A stretch of 64,000 bases of DNA from Modicisalibacter sp033446685 (GCF_033446685.1 NZ_JAWQLY010000005.1:62001-126000); one strand, 5' to 3'. Counted from the stretch's first letter, positions 23,197-32,910 are shown. Notes: generated by a model from the sequence alone, not told the origin. Made by a program: numbers and translations.

Positions 23197-26100
23197 TCAA
23201 TCGCCCACCGGCGGCGGCGCCAGCACCTCGCGGCTGCCGTTGGTGCCCATCGACGATACCACCCGTGCGGCCTCCATCGACTCGACCAGCCGCGCCGCCC
23301 GGTTGTAGCCGATCTTGAAGCGCCGCTGGACGGCCGAGATCGAGGCCCGGCGCGATTCGGTGACGAACATTACCGCCTCGTCGTAGAGCGCATCCTGCTC
23401 GGCATCGCCCTCGCCACTGTTTTCGGCTTCCAGCCCCGTCAGGGCGTCGGCATTGACGCCACCGGTGAGTATCTCCTCGATGTATTCAGGCTCGCCGCGG
23501 CGCTTCCAGTCCTCGACCACGCGATGAACTTCATCGTCGTCCACGAAGGCACCGTGCACGCGGGTCGGCATGCCCGCGCCGGCCGGCAAATAGAGCATGT
23601 CGCCATGGCCGAGCAGTGCCTCGGCGCCGCCCTGGTCGAGAATCGTCCGCGAATCGACCTTGGAGGAGACCTGGAACGCCATCCGCGTGGGAATGTTGGC
23701 CTTGATCAGGCCGGTCACCACGTCCACCGAAGGCCGCTGGGTGGCGAGTATCAGGTGGATGCCCGCGGCTCGCGCCTTCTGCGCCAGTCGCGCGATCAAC
23801 TCCTCGACCTTCTTGCCGACGATCATGAACATGTCGGCGAATTCGTCGATCACCACCACGATGTAGGGCAATTTCTCGAGAACCGGCGGCTGTTCGTGCA
23901 TCTGCCAGGGTTGCGGCTCCCACAGCGGGTCGGCGACCTGCGCGCCGGCGCGCTCGGCCTCGTCGAGCTTGGCGTTGAAGCCGGCAATGTTGCGTACGCC
24001 CATCGCCGCCATCAGCTTGTAGCGCCGCTCCATCTCGGCGACGCACCAGCGCAAGCCGTTGGCCGCCTCCTTCATGTCGGTGACCACCGGCGCCAACAGA
24101 TGCGGAATGCCATCGTAGACCGACAGTTCGAGCATCTTGGGATCGACCATGATCATCCGGACATCGTCCGGCGAGGCCTTCAGCAACATCGAGATCAGCA
24201 TGCCGTTGACGCCCACCGACTTGCCCGAACCGGTGGTGCCGGCGACCAGCAGGTGGGGCATCTTGCCCAGGTTGGCGACCACCGGTGCGCCGCCGATGTC
24301 GTGGCCCAGCGCCAGCGTCAGCGGTGAAGCCGCCTGCTGATAGGCGTCGGAGTCGATCACTTCGCGCAGGCGGATCATCGCCCGGTTGGGGTTGGGGATC
24401 TCGATGCCCACGGTCGGCTTGCCGGGAATGATCTCAACCACCCTGACGCTCTTGACCATCAGCGAGCGCGCCAGGTCCTTGGCCAGGTTGCTGATCTTGG
24501 AAACCTTCACGCCGGCGGCGGGCTTGATCTCGAAGCGCGTGATCACCGGCCCGGGCCAGGTCTCGACCACCTCGGCCTTGACGCCATACTCGCGCAGTCG
24601 CGTCTCGAGCAATTCGGCCATGTCGGCGAGCTGGTCCGGCGTGTAGTTGGGCTGCTGCGGGTCGGGGGGCGTCAACAGCCGCAGCGATGGGAACTCGCCA
24701 TCCGGCTCGGGCATGTTGTCCATCACCGGACGCTGGCTCTGCAGATGCTCGACCGTCCACAACGCCGGCCCCTGCGGATCGTCGGCAGCCGCCTGGGCCT
24801 GCGCGGCGGTGGCGACGCGCGGCAGCTGCGACTCATCGTCGTCGTCATTTGCGCGAAGCGGCTCGGGCTCGGTCGGCTGAGGGCTCTCGGCGGGAGCCTC
24901 CTGAGCCGGCTCGTGCCGGGCATCGCTGGCCGCTGCAGCGCCCCAGCTCAGCTTCGGCTCGCGATCATCGCCCTGCTCGTCCTCGGGATTGTCATCGCGC
25001 CACGTCGTCCAGTCGATGTCACGCGGCTCCTGACGCGCCGCGGCCCCAGCAGCCGTAGCGCTCGCGGGTTCCACATGGGCCTTCGCACCCGGATCAGTGG
25101 CCCTGGCGTCTTCGTTGTCATGATGAATCGGCGTATTGGTATCGCGAGCCTCATTTCTTCCCTCGCGATCGGGCGCTTTGCCTGCCCGCCCGTCAATCCC
25201 GGCACGCGCCGGCGACGCAGCCCCGGGGCGCGGCGAATCCGCCGGCTCGGCGCTGATCGGTCGCGCGATGCTGGCCGGAATCGGCGGCTCATCGTCATCG
25301 GGCAGGATCGGCTCGGGTACCGTCTCGGGCACGCGGCGTGTCTCAGCGCCGGCAGTGGACGCCGAGGCGGGGGCGCTCGAAGCAGCATTGCGCTGGGCCG
25401 ACATCGCCTCCCTGATGCGCGCTTCCTGGACGCTATAGGCGGCCTCGGGACGCTTGGCGGATGGCGTGCGCTCGGGAACGTCCCAGGGTATGTCGGTACC
25501 GCGGTCGCGCTCGGCGCGCAGCGGCGCTTCGCCGTGCGAGGAGGTTGAAGCGGCTGAACGGGCGCTTGCCGGCGCCTCCTCGGGGGTATCGTGCAATTGC
25601 GGCTCGAGGCGTTGCCCCCCCGCCAGCACGGGCGCTGCCTGCCAGTCCGCCGCACGTCCCATGCCTAGCCAGCGCCGCCACCAAGGCAATGCACTTTCAG
25701 TGACTTGCGCGTGAGCGCTCGCGTCCGCGTAGGCCGGCGTTTCGTTCGCCGAGGCGTTATCGGCCGCCGACTCACCGCCCCTCGCCCGCTCACGCGAGCC
25801 GCCGAACTGGTGGGCGAGCCAGGTCCATACGCGCTGAGTGCGCATGCCCAACTCGTCCATGACGGAAAGCCAGGAGAGGCCTGAGAACAATGGGAAACCG
25901 CACAGGAACGCCGCCAGCGCCAACAGCGTCGCTCCGCGCAGACCGACCAACGGCTGCAGGGCTTCGCTCAGGCCCTCGCCCAGAATGCCACCGGCCTTGT
26001 AAGGCAGCTCGCTGGCCGGGTTGAAGAAATGCAGCGATCCCAGGCTGGTGGTGGCAAGCAACAGCAGCACAAGACCGGCCGCACGCACGGCCAATGCCGT

Positions 26101-26457
26101 GGCGTCCCACTCCACACGCACCTCACGGCGGCGCATCAGCCGCCAGGCGGCAAAACCCAGCATGCCGGGCCACCAGAGCGCGCTGGCACCGAACAGTGAG
26201 TACAGCACGTCGGCCAGCCAGGCGCCGACCGACCCCATCCAGTTATCGACGCCCTGCTCGGGCCCGCTCTGCGACCAACCGGGATCGGCGGGCACGTAAC
26301 TGAACAGCGCCAGCAGCAGAAATACGCAGCCCGCCAGCAACAAGATGATCACCCCCTCGCGGGATGCGCCCTGCAGGCGCACACCGAAGCGGCGAGCGCG
26401 CTCCTTGGCCTGGGACGCCGCCTCGCGCCGCCCCGGGGTTTTCTTATCGACACTCAA
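23197..26457 (-). CDS. ftsK: DNA translocase FtsK
   Basis: A 1086-residue septal DNA pump that couples cell division to chromosome dimer resolution. Four N-terminal transmembrane segments (within about 30-210) anchor it. A long Ala/Pro/Glu/Asp-rich linker runs from about 220 to 570. The motor domain follows, with Walker A GTTGSGKS near 740 and Walker B VVVIDEFADM. The C-terminal winged-helix gamma domain (RRASISAVQRRFKIGYNRAARL), which reads KOPS sites, is intact. It is shorter than E. coli FtsK (1329), mainly in the linker. Confidence 0.97.
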   Translation of the reverse strand: MSVDKKTPGRREAASQAKERARRFGVRLQGASREGVIILLLAGCVFLLLALFSYVPADPGWSQSGPEQGVDNWMGSVGAWLADVLYSLFGASALWWPGMLGFAAWRLMRRREVRVEWDATALAVRAAGLVLLLLATTSLGSLHFFNPASELPYKAGGILGEGLSEALQPLVGLRGATLLALAAFLCGFPLFSGLSWLSVMDELGMRTQRVWTWLAHQFGGSRERARGGESAADNASANETPAYADASAHAQVTESALPWWRRWLGMGRAADWQAAPVLAGGQRLEPQLHDTPEEAPASARSAASTSSHGEAPLRAERDRGTDIPWDVPERTPSAKRPEAAYSVQEARIREAMSAQRNAASSAPASASTAGAETRRVPETVPEPILPDDDEPPIPASIARPISAEPADSPRPGAASPARAGIDGRAGKAPDREGRNEARDTNTPIHHDNEDARATDPGAKAHVEPASATAAGAAARQEPRDIDWTTWRDDNPEDEQGDDREPKLSWGAAAASDARHEPAQEAPAESPQPTEPEPLRANDDDDESQLPRVATAAQAQAAADDPQGPALWTVEHLQSQRPVMDNMPEPDGEFPSLRLLTPPDPQQPNYTPDQLADMAELLETRLREYGVKAEVVETWPGPVITRFEIKPAAGVKVSKISNLAKDLARSLMVKSVRVVEIIPGKPTVGIEIPNPNRAMIRLREVIDSDAYQQAASPLTLALGHDIGGAPVVANLGKMPHLLVAGTTGSGKSVGVNGMLISMLLKASPDDVRMIMVDPKMLELSVYDGIPHLLAPVVTDMKEAANGLRWCVAEMERRYKLMAAMGVRNIAGFNAKLDEAERAGAQVADPLWEPQPWQMHEQPPVLEKLPYIVVVIDEFADMFMIVGKKVEELIARLAQKARAAGIHLILATQRPSVDVVTGLIKANIPTRMAFQVSSKVDSRTILDQGGAEALLGHGDMLYLPAGAGMPTRVHGAFVDDDEVHRVVEDWKRRGEPEYIEEILTGGVNADALTGLEAENSGEGDAEQDALYDEAVMFVTESRRASISAVQRRFKIGYNRAARLVESMEAARVVSSMGTNGSREVLAPPPVGD

Positions 26458-26702
26458 AAGGCCCTACCCCCTTCACATCACCGGCGGTGCGGCTCGAGGC
26501 GCGCCTGTCCGCCACCGTCCGGCCTCGTCTAACCGGTTATATTCACCCGAGCCGCCATCATACCGAGCCTGACCGACCGGTCACAGGGGCAGCGCATGCC
26601 TGTTGGCCACAAAAATGCAGTGCAACATTGAGTCGCCGGGTTAGCAACGGCAAACTTGGCATGCTTCGACACGCCCCACCCTATCGTCACACGGCTCGAC
26701 AC

Positions 26703-27398
26703 ATGCTGCCCTGGTTATCCGCGCACCCGGTTCGCTTTCCCGATCTCGACCTGGCCCTCGACGAGCCCAACGGCCTGCTTGCCGCCGGTGGCGCATTGAC
26801 CTCGGAGTGGCTGGTCGCGGCGTACCGTCGTGGCATCTTTCCCTGGTTCTCCGACGACCAGCCGATTCTCTGGTGGAGCCCCGACCCGCGAATGGTGCTG
26901 TTTCCGGAGGAGTTGCGCGTACGGCGCAGCCTCGCCAAACGACTGCGCAATGCCGGTTTCGAGATCACCCGCGACCAGGCTTTCGATGGGGTCATAGCGG
27001 CCTGTGCCGAGCTGCGAGACGACACTGAAGGCACCTGGATCACCACGCCCATGCAGGCCGCCTACCAGCGCCTGCACCGGCTGGGCCACGCCCACTCCGT
27101 GGAGGTCTGGCGCGGTGGCCAGCTCATCGGTGGGCTCTACGGCGTGGCGCTGGGCCACGTCTTCTTCGGCGAGTCGATGTTCAGCCGCGAGAGCGACGCA
27201 TCGAAGGTGGCGCTGGTGCATCTGGCCCGACACCTGCAGGCCAGCGGTGGCGGCCTGATCGACTGCCAGATGCATACCGCGCACCTGGCCAGCCTGGGCG
27301 CCCGCGACATCGCCCGCGATCGCTTCATCGTCTATCTTGAGCAGTATGCCGGCAAGCCGGCGCTGAACTGGGCGCTGCCCTCGTCATCCAGTGAATGA
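26703..27398 (+). CDS. aat: Leucyl/phenylalanyl-tRNA--protein transferase Aat
   Basis: A 231-residue enzyme that adds Leu or Phe to proteins with N-terminal Arg or Lys, creating a primary N-degron. The ATG at 26703 (MLPWLSAHPVRFPDLDLAL) fits family length; the frame is open further upstream, with another ATG at 26661. Conserved blocks include EPNGLLAAGG, RRGIFPWFS, ILWWSPDPR, EGTWIT, HAHSVEVW and FGESMFSR. It overlaps the open frame of bpt, and the pair is followed by infA. Confidence 0.95.
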   Translation: MLPWLSAHPVRFPDLDLALDEPNGLLAAGGALTSEWLVAAYRRGIFPWFSDDQPILWWSPDPRMVLFPEELRVRRSLAKRLRNAGFEITRDQAFDGVIAACAELRDDTEGTWITTPMQAAYQRLHRLGHAHSVEVWRGGQLIGGLYGVALGHVFFGESMFSRESDASKVALVHLARHLQASGGGLIDCQMHTAHLASLGARDIARDRFIVYLEQYAGKPALNWALPSSSSE

Positions 27399-27411
27399 GG
27401 AGTTCGTGATC

Positions 27412-28149
27412 GTGAGCAGTCGCGCTCCACAGCAGCCGACCCGGGATCTGCGTTTTTTCCTGACAGTGCCCCATGCGTGCAGCTACCTACCCGATCGCGA
27501 GGCCACCACGCTGTTTCTCGATCCTCAGGAATCGCCCGGCCAGGGCGTCTACGATGCACTGGCCCTGCTCGGCTTTCGGCGCAGCGGCCGGCACCTCTAT
27601 CGGCCGCATTGCGAAGGTTGCAGCGCCTGCATCTCGGTTCGCATTCCCGTCGAGGACTTCGCGCCCAACCGCACCCAGCGCAAACTGTTGCGGCGCAACG
27701 CCGATCTCAGCGTGCATGAGCGCTCGGCGGCCTTCGACGCCGAGCACTACGCCCTCTATGCCCGCTATATCCGTGCCCGACATGCCGACGGCGACATGTA
27801 CCCGCCGAGCCACGAGCAATACCGCACCTTCCTGACGCTCGATCATCCCTATGCGCGGCTGCTCGAGTTCCGCCGCGGCCAGCAGCTGCTGGCCGTCGCC
27901 GCCATCGACGTGTTGAGCCACGGGCTGTCGGCCATCTACACGTTCTTCGACCCTTCGCCAGAGCACGAACGCCGCTCGCTCGGCACCTACGCGGTACTGC
28001 AGCAGGTCGCCATGGCGCGGCGCCTGAATCTGCCCCATGTCTACCTGGGTTACTGGATCCGCGAATCCCCGAAGATGAACTACAAATACTCCTTTCAGCC
28101 GCTGGAGCTCCTCGACGGGCGCCATTGGCGACGCGCCATTCCGCTGTAA
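27412..28149 (+). CDS. bpt: Aspartate/glutamate leucyltransferase Bpt
   Basis: A 245-residue transferase of the ATE family that adds leucine to N-terminal Asp or Glu, feeding the same N-degron pathway as Aat. I chose the GTG at 27412, 9 nt after GAGGAG (27397-27402). GTG codons at 27391 (overlapping aat) and 27406 are alternatives. Motifs: PHACSYLPDREATTLF, LYRPHCEGCSACISVRIP with its cysteines, RHADGDMYPPS and LGYWIRESPKMNYK. It is translationally close to aat. Confidence 0.94.
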   Translation: MSSRAPQQPTRDLRFFLTVPHACSYLPDREATTLFLDPQESPGQGVYDALALLGFRRSGRHLYRPHCEGCSACISVRIPVEDFAPNRTQRKLLRRNADLSVHERSAAFDAEHYALYARYIRARHADGDMYPPSHEQYRTFLTLDHPYARLLEFRRGQQLLAVAAIDVLSHGLSAIYTFFDPSPEHERRSLGTYAVLQQVAMARRLNLPHVYLGYWIRESPKMNYKYSFQPLELLDGRHWRRAIPL

Positions 28150-28282
28150 AATGCGCTTTCTTTGCCTTGACGCGCGGCATGCGGCAGAATAACGGGCTAT
28201 CTTGATCAGCGACGGCATCCGCATTCGCGCTCAACGAACATCGCCATCGCGCTATCGCAACCCAGTGGAGGATTCGCCTAAT

Positions 28283-28501
28283 ATGGCACGAGAAGATCAC
28301 ATCGAGATGGAAGGCGTCGTCGTCGACACCCTGCCCAACACCATGTTCCGCGTCGAACTGGAGAATGGGCACGTGGTGACGGCCCACATCTCGGGCAAGA
28401 TGCGCAAGAATTACATCCGCATCCTGACCGGCGACAAGGTCAAGGTCGAACTGACCCCCTATGACCTTTCCAAGGGCCGTATCGTCTACCGTTCCCGTTA
28501 A
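28283..28501 (+). CDS. infA: Translation initiation factor IF-1
   Basis: A 72-residue S1-fold factor that binds the ribosomal A site during initiation. Sequence MAREDHIEMEG..., then LPNTMFRVELENGHVVTAHI, is nearly identical to E. coli IF-1, including its length. The true ATG is at 28283, after GGAGGA. As in E. coli, it lies between aat and clpA, convergent with clpA. Confidence 0.98.
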   Translation: MAREDHIEMEGVVVDTLPNTMFRVELENGHVVTAHISGKMRKNYIRILTGDKVKVELTPYDLSKGRIVYRSR

Positions 28502-28651
28502 CGGGCACGCGCCTTCCTCGCCAGTTCGCTAGAAAGAACCGCCAAAGCCGGAATGTCGAGCCCCAGCACGGCCCGCCACCACCCGTCGACTCGCACCCTC
28601 GGGTTGATGCCTGATCGTTGCAATCCGTTAGCGGCCTTCATCGCCGCCCAA

Positions 28652-28682
28652 TAAAAACGCCCCGTCGTTCTCCGACGAGGCG
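28652..28682 (-). terminator. Rho-independent terminator of clpA
   Basis: On the minus strand a 10-bp stem with one mismatch (CGCCTCGTCG / CGACGGGGCG) and a GAGAA loop is followed directly by TTTTTAT. It lies about 48 nt after the clpA stop. A second 8-bp hairpin (GCCGGGAG/CTCCCGGC) sits closer to the gene at about 28699-28723 but has no T tract. Confidence 0.8.
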
Positions 28683-28729
28683 CTATAAACTGCGGTTAGC
28701 CGGGAGCCCAGCGGACTCCCGGCAACACC

Positions 28730-30994
28730 TCAGGCTATCTCGGCTTCGGTAGCCAGTTGCAGTTCACCGTCCTCGACGGTGACATGTACCACGCCACCGT
28801 TGTCGGCCAGCTCCCCGAACAGGATCAACTCGGCCAGCGGCTTCTTGAGTTTCTCTTGGATTACCCGAGCCATCGGCCGGGCGCCCATCTCGGGATCGTA
28901 GCCGCGCTCGGCCAGCCACAGCCGGGCCGCCTCGTCGACATCGAGCTGGACGCGCTTCTCGTCGAGTTGCGCCTGGAGCTCGACCAGGAACTTGTCGACC
29001 ACGTTGCGCACCACTTCCGGCGCCAGGCCGTGGAACTGGATGATACCGTCGAGCCGGTTGCGGAACTCCGGCGTGAAGGTCTTGCGAATGACCTCCATGC
29101 CATCGGTGGAGTGATCCTGATTCTGGAAGCCGATCGAACGGCGGGCGATCTGCTCGGCCCCGGCGTTGGACGTCATGACCAGTATCACATGGCGGAAGTC
29201 CGCCTCGCGACCGTTGTTGTCGGTCAGCCGCCCGTGATCCATGACCTGCAGCAGCAGGTTGAAGACTTCCGGGTGGGCCTTCTCGATCTCGTCGAGCAGC
29301 AGTACGCAATGCGGCTGCTTGGTGATCGCCTCGGTCAGCAAGCCGCCCTGGTCGTAGCCGACATATCCCGGCGGGGCACCGATCAGACGCGATACGGTAT
29401 GCCGTTCCATGTATTCGGACATGTCGAAGCGCACCAGCTCGATGCCCATCAGTTGCGCCAACTGACGCGCCACCTCGGTCTTGCCGACCCCCGTCGGCCC
29501 GGAGAACAGGAAGCTCCCCACGGGCTTGTCGGGGGCCTTCAGCCCGGCGCGCGACAGCTTGATGGCCGAGGCCAGGCTGTCGATCGCCTCGTCCTGGCCG
29601 AAGACCAGCATCTTGAGGTCGCGATCCAGGTTGGACAACAGCTTGCGATCCGAACTCGACACGCTCTTCGGCGGAATCCTGGCGATCGAGGCGACGATCG
29701 CTTCGACCTGCTCGACGTCGATGGTGTCGATACGCACCTCCGGCGGTAGCAGGCGCTGGTGAGCGCCCGCCTCGTCGATGACGTCGATCGCCTTGTCGGG
29801 CAGGTGACGATCGTTGATGTAGCGATCCGCCAGCCGCACGGCGCTGTCCAGCGCGGCATCGGTGTACTTGAGCTGATGATGCTCCTCGAAACGCCCGCGC
29901 AGCCCCTTGAGGATGCGAATGGTGTCCTCGACCGAGGGCTCGAGCACGTCGACCTTCTGGAAACGCCGCGCCAGCGCCCGATCCTTCTCGAAGATGCCGC
30001 GGAATTCCTGGAACGTGGTCGAACCGATGCAGCGCAGCTCACCGGAAGACAACAGCGGCTTGAGCAGGTTGGACGCGTCCATCACCCCACCGGATGCCGC
30101 ACCGGCGCCGATCACGGTATGTATCTCGTCGATGAACAGGATCGCATTGGGCTGCTTCTTGAGTTCGGCCAGCAGTCCCTTGAGACGCTTTTCGAAGTCG
30201 CCGCGATACTTGGTACCGGCAAGCAGCGCACCCATGTCCAGGGCGTAGACCACGCCATCGCTGATGACGTCGGGCACGTCCTCCTCGACGATGCGCTTGG
30301 CCAGCCCTTCGGCGATCGCCGTCTTGCCGACGCCGGCCTCGCCGACCAGCAACGGGTTGTTCTTGCGCCGGCGCGCAAGGATCTGCACGGTGCGCTCGAG
30401 TTCATGGTCACGACCGATCAGCGGATCGATCTTGCCGAGCCGCGCCTGTTCGTTGAGGTTGGTCGCATAGCCGGTCAACGGGTGAGTATTGCCTTCGCTC
30501 ATTCCCTCTTCACCCTCCTCGGCGTCCTGTGACGGCGACGGGCTCTGGCCATGGCCGGCCACCTTGGAAATGCCGTGGGCGATATAGTTGACCGCATCCA
30601 CGCGCGCCACATTCTGCTGCTTGAGGAAATAAACCGCCTGGCTTTCCTGTTCGGAGAAGATCGCCACCAGTACGTTGGCGCCGGTCACTTCCGACTTGCC
30701 GGATGACTGCACGTGAAAGACCGCACGCTGCAGTACGCGCTGGAAGCCCAGCGTAGGCTGCGTTTCACGATCCTCCTGATCCTCGGGGATCAGCGGAGTG
30801 GTGGAATTGATGAAGTCCTGCAGATCAGAGCGCAACTTGTCCAGGTTGGCACCGCAGGCACGCAGAACGTCTGCCGCGGAGGCATTATCCAAGAGAGCCA
30901 ACAGCAGGTGCTCGACGGTCATGAATTCATGACGCTTGGAGCGCGCCACCGTAAAGGCCGTATTAAGGGTCAGTTCAAGTTCTTTGCTCAGCAT
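28730..30994 (-). CDS. clpA: ATP-dependent Clp protease ATP-binding subunit ClpA
   Basis: A 754-residue AAA+ unfoldase that feeds ClpP. The N-terminal domain binds ClpS (MLSKELELTLNTAFTVARSKRHEFMTVEHLL region). The first ATPase module has GEAGVGKT and the second GPTGVGKT, each with Walker B (LFIDEIH, LLLDEIEKA). Length is close to E. coli ClpA (758). It follows clpS by 96 nt on the same strand. clpP itself is not in this window. Confidence 0.97.
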   Translation of the reverse strand: MLSKELELTLNTAFTVARSKRHEFMTVEHLLLALLDNASAADVLRACGANLDKLRSDLQDFINSTTPLIPEDQEDRETQPTLGFQRVLQRAVFHVQSSGKSEVTGANVLVAIFSEQESQAVYFLKQQNVARVDAVNYIAHGISKVAGHGQSPSPSQDAEEGEEGMSEGNTHPLTGYATNLNEQARLGKIDPLIGRDHELERTVQILARRRKNNPLLVGEAGVGKTAIAEGLAKRIVEEDVPDVISDGVVYALDMGALLAGTKYRGDFEKRLKGLLAELKKQPNAILFIDEIHTVIGAGAASGGVMDASNLLKPLLSSGELRCIGSTTFQEFRGIFEKDRALARRFQKVDVLEPSVEDTIRILKGLRGRFEEHHQLKYTDAALDSAVRLADRYINDRHLPDKAIDVIDEAGAHQRLLPPEVRIDTIDVEQVEAIVASIARIPPKSVSSSDRKLLSNLDRDLKMLVFGQDEAIDSLASAIKLSRAGLKAPDKPVGSFLFSGPTGVGKTEVARQLAQLMGIELVRFDMSEYMERHTVSRLIGAPPGYVGYDQGGLLTEAITKQPHCVLLLDEIEKAHPEVFNLLLQVMDHGRLTDNNGREADFRHVILVMTSNAGAEQIARRSIGFQNQDHSTDGMEVIRKTFTPEFRNRLDGIIQFHGLAPEVVRNVVDKFLVELQAQLDEKRVQLDVDEAARLWLAERGYDPEMGARPMARVIQEKLKKPLAELILFGELADNGGVVHVTVEDGELQLATEAEIA

Positions 30995-31090
30995 GGCAGT
31001 CCCCTTCCTCGCCGCCTAGGGCATCGTCGGCACTTTCACAATCGGGCACTTTGGGGTATTTCGCAACCCCGGACTTCACGTTGCCAGACG

Positions 31091-31489
31091 TTAGTCGGCC
31101 CTATCGATATCACACAGCAATGGATGCTGACATTCTCGCGCGTATTGGTTGACCTGATGACTCTTGGTCTCCGCGATGTCACGGGTGAAAATGCCGCACG
31201 TCGCTTTACCTTGGGTATGTACCGCCATCATGATCTGCACGGACTTTTCGTGGTCCATATTGAAGAAGGTCTGCAGCACTTCGACGACGAACTCCATGGG
31301 AGTGAAATCGTCGTTGTGTAAAACCACCTTGTAACGCGGCGGCTCTTCCAACTCGGGGTCCGCCGGCTTGACCGAAAGGTCGCCCTCCTCCTCGTGTTCG
31401 GGCCCGGGTGGGCGCGTCATGCCCGACCGGACCGTAGCGGACCGCTGGAGCGCCTTCGCATCGGGGTGTTGTGCAAAAACCATCGACAT
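31091..31489 (-). CDS. clpS: N-recognin adaptor ClpS
   Basis: A 132-residue adaptor that binds N-terminal Leu, Phe, Tyr or Trp and delivers substrates to ClpA. The core (YKVVLHNDDFTPMEFVVEVLQ, VHTQGKATCGIFTRDIAETK, ARECQHPLLC) keeps the NDD ligand-pocket motif. I chose the ATG at 31489; the N-terminal extension before the core is longer than in E. coli (106 residues) and acidic. ATGs at 31483 and further in are alternatives. Confidence 0.94.
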   Translation of the reverse strand: MSMVFAQHPDAKALQRSATVRSGMTRPPGPEHEEEGDLSVKPADPELEEPPRYKVVLHNDDFTPMEFVVEVLQTFFNMDHEKSVQIMMAVHTQGKATCGIFTRDIAETKSHQVNQYARECQHPLLCDIDRAD

Positions 31490-31784
31490 TCTCTCGTCTC
31501 TATTGAACATAAGAGCCAGAATCCATCTGCACAAGCCGGAACGCGCATTGACGCACCCATTAGAACGCCAAGGAACGTCCGGGTTCCCTGCGCCGGCCTG
31601 GCCTGAAAAATTCGCGTCAATGCCTTGAAGATGCGTCCGCCGGGGCCCGCTTGCAAGGGAGCCGCGAAAATAAGCGCGCTCATGGCATACTGTCGACCAT
31701 CATGCCTGCCGCTCGGCAGCGACAACCCAGGCAAGGACGCGATAGCCTGTCTCTGTCGCTTCCTTGGCCGGCGCTGGATTCCAG

Positions 31785-32381
31785 ATGAGTACCTTGTACC
31801 TGCTCAACAAGCCGTTTCATACGCTCTCGCAGTTTACCGACGATCAAGGCCGCGCCACGCTGGCCGACGTGATCGACGTTCCGGGCATCTATGCTGCGGG
31901 GCGTCTCGACTACGATTCGGAGGGGCTGTTGCTGCTCACCGACGACGGCGGACTGATTCAACGCATCAGCGACCCACGCCATAAGCAGCCCAAGACCTAC
32001 TGGGTGCAGGTGGAGGGCAACCCCGATGCGACGGCTCTGCGCGCCTTGCGCGAAGGCGTCGTTCTCAACGACGGCCCGACCCGCCCGGCCCAGGCACGCA
32101 TCATCCCGCCCCCCGAGATCCCGCCACGCAACCCGCCGATCCGCGAACGCCGCCAGTTGCCCACCAGCTGGCTCGAACTGGTTCTGCGCGAAGGCCGCAA
32201 CCGCCAGGTGCGCAGGATGACCGCCCATGTCGGCCTGCCGACACTGCGCCTGGTGCGAGCCGCCATCGGGCCCTGGCGGCTAGACGGCCTGGCACCGGGC
32301 GAGTGGCGCTGTGAAACGCTGCACGCACCGGCCTCCCCGCGCCGGAAATACTCCCGCCCGACCCGGAGAAAGCGCTCATGA
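31785..32381 (+). CDS. rluE: 23S rRNA pseudouridine-2457 synthase RluE
   Basis: A 198-residue RsuA-family synthase that isomerises U2457 of 23S rRNA. The catalytic aspartate is in AAGRLDYDSEGLLLLTDDG. There is no S4 domain, as in RluE. The conserved GRNRQVRRM block and a basic tail (SPRRKYSRPTRRKRS) are present. The ATG at 31785 gives MSTLYLLNKPF. It overlaps nudJ by 4 nt (ATGA) and heads the same gene order as E. coli: rluE-nudJ-mnmA-hflD-purB. Confidence 0.94.
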   Translation: MSTLYLLNKPFHTLSQFTDDQGRATLADVIDVPGIYAAGRLDYDSEGLLLLTDDGGLIQRISDPRHKQPKTYWVQVEGNPDATALRALREGVVLNDGPTRPAQARIIPPPEIPPRNPPIRERRQLPTSWLELVLREGRNRQVRRMTAHVGLPTLRLVRAAIGPWRLDGLAPGEWRCETLHAPASPRRKYSRPTRRKRS

Positions 32382-32827
32382 ACCGCTGGTCGCCCCGAAT
32401 CACCGTCGCCTCCGTGATCGAGCGCAGCGGGCGTTATCTGCTGGTCGAAGAGGATCGCGGCGGCCCTTTCAGCCAGTTCAACCAACCCGCCGGGCACCTG
32501 GAGCGCAACGAACGGCTGATCGAGGCCGCGGTGCGCGAAACCCGCGAGGAGGCCGCCTGGCAGGTCGCCATCACCGACTACCTTGGGCTTTATACCTACA
32601 GCGCCCCTGATGGCCTGGTGTTCCATAGCCACGCCTTCGTCGGCACGGCGCTAGCGCACCTCGGCAATGCCCTCGACGACGGGATTCTCGCCGCCCATTG
32701 GTTGACCATCGATGAGATCGACGACCTGGAACGCGCCAGGCGGCTGCGCAGTCCGCTGGTGATGCGACGCATACGCGACCTGCGTGGCGGCCGGCTTTTC
32801 CCGCTCGATGTGATCCAGGAACGGTGA
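32378..32827 (+). CDS. nudJ: Nudix phosphatase NudJ
   Basis: A 149-residue Nudix hydrolase; E. coli NudJ hydrolyses HMP-PP and some nucleoside tri- and diphosphates. The Nudix box starts at GHLERNERLIEAAVRETREE and keeps the metal-binding REXXEE residues, but the usual terminal glycine (EExGU) is alanine (EEAAW). The ending RSPLVMRRIRDLRGGRLFPLD is NudJ-like. Its start overlaps the rluE stop, and mnmA follows after 83 nt. Confidence 0.92.
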   Translation: MNRWSPRITVASVIERSGRYLLVEEDRGGPFSQFNQPAGHLERNERLIEAAVRETREEAAWQVAITDYLGLYTYSAPDGLVFHSHAFVGTALAHLGNALDDGILAAHWLTIDEIDDLERARRLRSPLVMRRIRDLRGGRLFPLDVIQER

Positions 32828-32830
32828 CGC

Positions 32831-32860
32831 TCGAAGCGATGTGCCGATTTCAGGTATAAT
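32831..32860 (+). promoter_or_regulatory. Candidate sigma70 promoter of mnmA
   Basis: A perfect -10 box TATAAT (32855-32860) lies 50 nt before the mnmA ATG. A weak -35-like TCGAAG (32831-32836) sits 18 nt upstream. It would give mnmA-hflD-purB expression independent of rluE-nudJ. Confidence 0.5.
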
Positions 32861-32910
32861 CCCGCGCATTCTTTTTTGTTAGCTCCCAACGTCTCCAGCC
32901 GAGAGTGACC

